Assembly: GCF_007655135.1 (NCBI RefSeq)
Contig: NC_045132.1
Location: 26,034,354 to 26,098,353, forward strand
DNA from: Punica granatum
Lineage: Eukaryota; Streptophyta; Magnoliopsida; Myrtales; Lythraceae
Direction: 5' to 3'
Length of the DNA: 64,000 bases
Under the pieces are notes generated by a model. It did not search any database, was not told the DNA's origin, and was given only the letters and a program-made list of their open reading frames with translations. This document shows, piece by piece, positions 60,484-64,000 of this stretch. The translations under genes were made by a program, and so were the position numbers. How positions within the stretch are numbered: position 1 is the first letter of the stretch; each line of letters opens with the position of its first letter.

Positions 60484-60490
60484 TTATATA
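60484..60490 (-). promoter_or_regulatory. TATA box of the F-box gene
   Basis: Minus-strand TATATAA lies about 185 bases before the F-box ATG, with A/C-rich leader between. The call rests on motif and spacing. Confidence 0.45.
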
Positions 60491-63400
60491 GGACAGGACA
60501 TAATACCATGTGGTTTGAGAGTGAAGTCAACACTCAACTTTTAATTTTCGTAGTTCTTTTTTTTTTTCTTTTCAAAAGATTTTTTCTTTTCCTCATTATT
60601 GATTGAACGAACGATCGAGAAATATCCTCGTAACCTTCCTCAGTACCAAACCCTTTCTATTAAATTAAATGACGGGGCTATCCGTATTTCGCATTCTTGA
60701 TCTTCTACAATTCGCGTGGATGTCTTGTGCGTATGCAAACATCGTACTCTATCAACTGTATGAATTAGTTCTTTGAGATTGAGATGATGAGTCCAGAATC
60801 ATTGATCCCTTGTGAATTAAATTGGACTCATATGATTACACCTTAATCCGACCCCTTCTCACTCCTAAAAAAACAAAAAAAACTATATGAATTACCTGGC
60901 TTTTTTTTTAATGAATAACTAGCCGGCTTTACTACTTCACCACTTTTTTTTTTGTTGTAAATGGTGTCCGGCGTCGTAGCAATCGACTAGTCTACCAGGT
61001 AGTGTTTGTACAGCCTATGGTCCACCATTAAACTCCAAATGCCGACCCCATAGAGAATCGAACCTTGAACCTGATATCTTACTTGTTATCAGCTTATCAG
61101 CAAATTCAACCCGTCCATGGTTGTTACTTCACCGCTTGTTGAGTTTAGTTTTGCAGCTTTTGCTTCAGTTTGACTTTACAACCTTATATAAGTTGCTGAA
61201 AACTTTTCAGATAATTTGGTCCGTTGAAAGTTCGAACTCAGGAAAATGTAATTTGAGAAGAGAAAAATGAAAAATGGATTTTCCAGAAAATCCAAATGAT
61301 TTTCTTTTTAACTTGAAAATTTGAGGCGTCTATAATTGAAAATTAACTCAAATCTCGGGGTTTAATTTGGGTCAAAGTTTCCAATATTTGACCTGTCAAA
61401 AAAGTTATATTTTCAACCCTTTCGTTTAGTGTGTTTTATGATTGATTGAACCGTGTATGAACACTGACTTTTGACATATGAAGATATGTATATATATTGA
61501 TTTTCTAAATAGTAATCGTAATTAATGGAGGTTCCATAATTCCATTCCTTTCAGTCGTTTGGCTTTTTTCAACTTAGGTAGGCTGAAAGACACTAAAATC
61601 AAGATTAGTTTCCGACAATTGCAGTCAATGCTGATACATTAATTATTGCACTTCCTAGTAAACGTGGATTTCATTCTTCAGAAAATAGAGATAAAATCTC
61701 GAGATACATATAAACAAATCCATCCATCCATATATATATGTGCGTAGGCACATGATTGTGCATAATTGATCTTTGTTAATTATTTCTATATGTTCAACAT
61801 ATAATGCATGGTCGATATTAAAATCAGAACTAACATGTATCTTTATTTAAGCTCGTAGATATAGGACTAATTGAGCGGGGATTTTATGGATCCGTGATAA
61901 GATAACTGTTGCTTTATTTAACCAATATGCTTATCAATGAAAATCTATAATGCACTCGGAAACAGTCTAATAATGTCTCATCATCACCATAATATATAGA
62001 AATAATAATCATTGTTAACTTTTTGCAAGAGAGAAGAATCCTAAAAAACTAGATTTTCAATATCTAACAGATTTTATTGGGATTTGTTATGTATTTGATT
62101 TGACTTTTGCTTTTGAGTGAAGTTGTGTAAGTACATATTTTCATTTATAATATGATATGGCTGGGGGGTTGGCTGCTGTTCCACTGTCGCCAACGAGGAG
62201 AACATTTTCTAAAAGTTCAAAAAGTCCAGTATAAATTACGATAATTTTTTTTTTAAACAATTTAACTTACATAGCTTGCCGTTTTTGATGGAACGGTAAT
62301 GCTCTTTTTTCCTTGTAACAAAATATTTTAGCAGAGTTAAACACTGCATGATAAAATTAATTTTTCTTTAACAAGGCTGAAACAAAGTTGTGCCGTAGAG
62401 AAAAATAAAAAAGGAAATAGCATGCGTGTTATTGAAGAATAAATTCTAGAAGTATAAATTAATAAATATTTTTAAACATCAAGTCAAACAAAAGGTTTAA
62501 AGAAAAATTTCTACTCATAAAAAAATTTGAAAAATTCATAAATTTATGGAAAACATAGACGGAAATATCATTTAGAGGTTTGAATGATGAATTTACTAAC
62601 TACATTATCAAAAACAATTCCGCTCAATGCTCGTGCAAAATGACTAATTAAATTTTATTTTATATTATCCTCTTCCAATTAAATATAGAAGAAAATTGAA
62701 GTAAAAAAAAGAAGAAGAGATAGAGCACTAAATGTGTTTGTGGAGACTTACTGATAGACATGGATATTAAATAATAAAGAGGGGCAGCTCCAACGTCCAA
62801 GCAGTCCGACATGCAAAAAAGAGGCATTGGGGGATAACTATACACATCATCGATCGGCCGACCTCTTTTGGCTTTGCTTACTCTCATGCTGCGAGAGATA
62901 ATATATATTTCCCACGTTGCATTTAATTACTTCTCCTTCTCATCCAAATCCATCATCCATTTCTTATTTTTCATGCTTATCACCTTATCCTCATTTCTAA
63001 TAATTTATTTCACGATTCCATATTTCCAACGTCTCCAAGAGGTGCATGTCCGTACGGTAAGTCTAATCTTTATTATACTAGCCGATGCATATCTTCGAAA
63101 TTATAGCGTAATCTTTTCTAGGCGAGATCTCCGATCCGCGAGTCATTTGTGTAAATGGGGAAATCGTTTTCACCCCGTTGCCCAAACAAAACAACCCAAC
63201 ATTGCTTGCTTGGTGCACTGCCGGCGAAAGGGAATTAATGAAATCCAAAATGCATAGTAAATCTTCTATTTTTAACAGCTAATAATGACAATAATATACC
63301 AAACACAATGCTGCATTAATATACCTATATATATACATAATCAGCATTTTTAAAAAAAAAAAATTAATTGAAAGTATCAACACTTATGGTTGAACTCTTT

Positions 63401-63536
63401 TAACACTTATGGCATCTCTCGTATGATAGCTTATGGCCTTTACCTAAATGTAACCAAATATCAACAGGCTACTCTAGAGCCGGAAGTTAATCATAATAAT
63501 CAGCTCACACCCTGGAATGAAAAAACAAGAAGAAAA

Positions 63537-63568
<32 letters not shown>

Positions 63569-64000
63569 TTCTATCAATATCGATACATGCTTCTTCTGGT
63601 TAAAGTCCCTTGATTACATGCATCCCGGTGATGAGAGAGTTGAAAAAAGAGCTCTTCTAACTGTCACGTATGCATTGAGGTATGGTCCCGTCGATGAATG
63701 TATGTATGCCGTAAATCGCAGCACGTACTATAACTAGCAATTTATTAGGAATTCATTCACGTACTCCCCTTTTTTATTTTTTTTAATTGGTGAATTGATT
63801 ACTAGTGGGGGAGTGCAACTTTTTCTATACACGCGTAACGTCCATCGCCATAGCATTGGAAGGAAGCACTTCTGCATTAACGAATTAATAATATCCAATT
63901 CACACGTGACTCTTATGGTGGATTTTTTTTTTGACTTGGGGGCCGCGTGTGACAACTGAAGTAAGAAAGGTCAACTATCCATAATCCTTCCTTCCACGTA
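60491..64000. other. AT-rich stretch without a recognised gene
   Basis: No frame here is convincing. Frames at 62868-63257 and 63390-63737 are hydrophobic or low-complexity without family motifs. There is an (AT)n run at 63541-63568. A block at about 60955-61120 contains AATCGAACC and repeated ATCAGCTTATCAGC, as in tRNA-derived repeats, but I cannot define its ends. Confidence 0.55.

Overview
The window is nuclear DNA from a flowering plant, most likely a eudicot. Genes are split by short AT-rich GT-AG introns. The protein families are plant ones: an NDR1/HIN1-like protein, a membrane-tethered NAC factor, an E2F with the plant RB-binding tail, NIT4-type nitrilases, a GIR1-like EAR repressor and a plastid DUF1279 protein. 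Intergenic DNA is very AT-rich and full of small non-autonomous transposons. I cannot name the species. I see no operons, CRISPR arrays, phage or plasmid features.

Layout. 0.4-1.1 kb: intronless NHL gene (+). 2.9-5.0 kb: NSRP1-like splicing regulator (-), divergent from a small conserved gene (+) whose 78-codon reading frame lies behind a 1.8 kb leader intron. 9.6-13.1 kb: E2FB-like factor (+, 14 coding exons, 461 aa). 13.9-14.8 kb: plastid DUF1279 protein (-). 17.1-17.9 kb: intronless CAF1 deadenylase (-) with a stress-type promoter motif cluster. 18.3-23.4 kb: no genes, nested transposons. 23.5-23.8 kb: GIR1-like repressor (-). 25.7-26.4 kb: small membrane/coiled-coil protein (-). 27-32.4 kb: no confident gene. 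32.5-34.7 kb: NTL-type NAC factor (-). 37.5 kb: short conserved plant reading frame, perhaps truncated (+). 40.6-50.7 kb: three nitrilase loci in tandem (+): a decayed pseudogene, an intact diverged copy and an intact NIT4-type gene. 51.3-53.7 kb: At5g41620-like coiled-coil protein (-). 59.2-60.3 kb: F-box protein with a C-terminal membrane anchor (-). 53.7-59.2 and 60.5-64 kb: repeats and unassigned DNA.

How the genes relate. These are independent plant genes. The only functionally linked neighbours are the nitrilases, whose predicted role is beta-cyanoalanine hydrolysis in cyanide detoxification. The pseudogene and middle copy come from a recent duplication of several kilobases that includes promoter DNA.

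Nothing here looks like a new multi-gene system. The best observations concern genome dynamics: an insertion with a 16-bp target duplication whose empty site survives in the paralogous copy; Mutator-like elements with perfect 9-bp target duplications nested in MITEs; a possibly duplication-born intron in the DUF1279 gene; and a motif cluster (CGCGTT plus paired W-boxes) upstream of CAF1. All exon coordinates were derived by hand from splice sites and reading frame, without transcript evidence.
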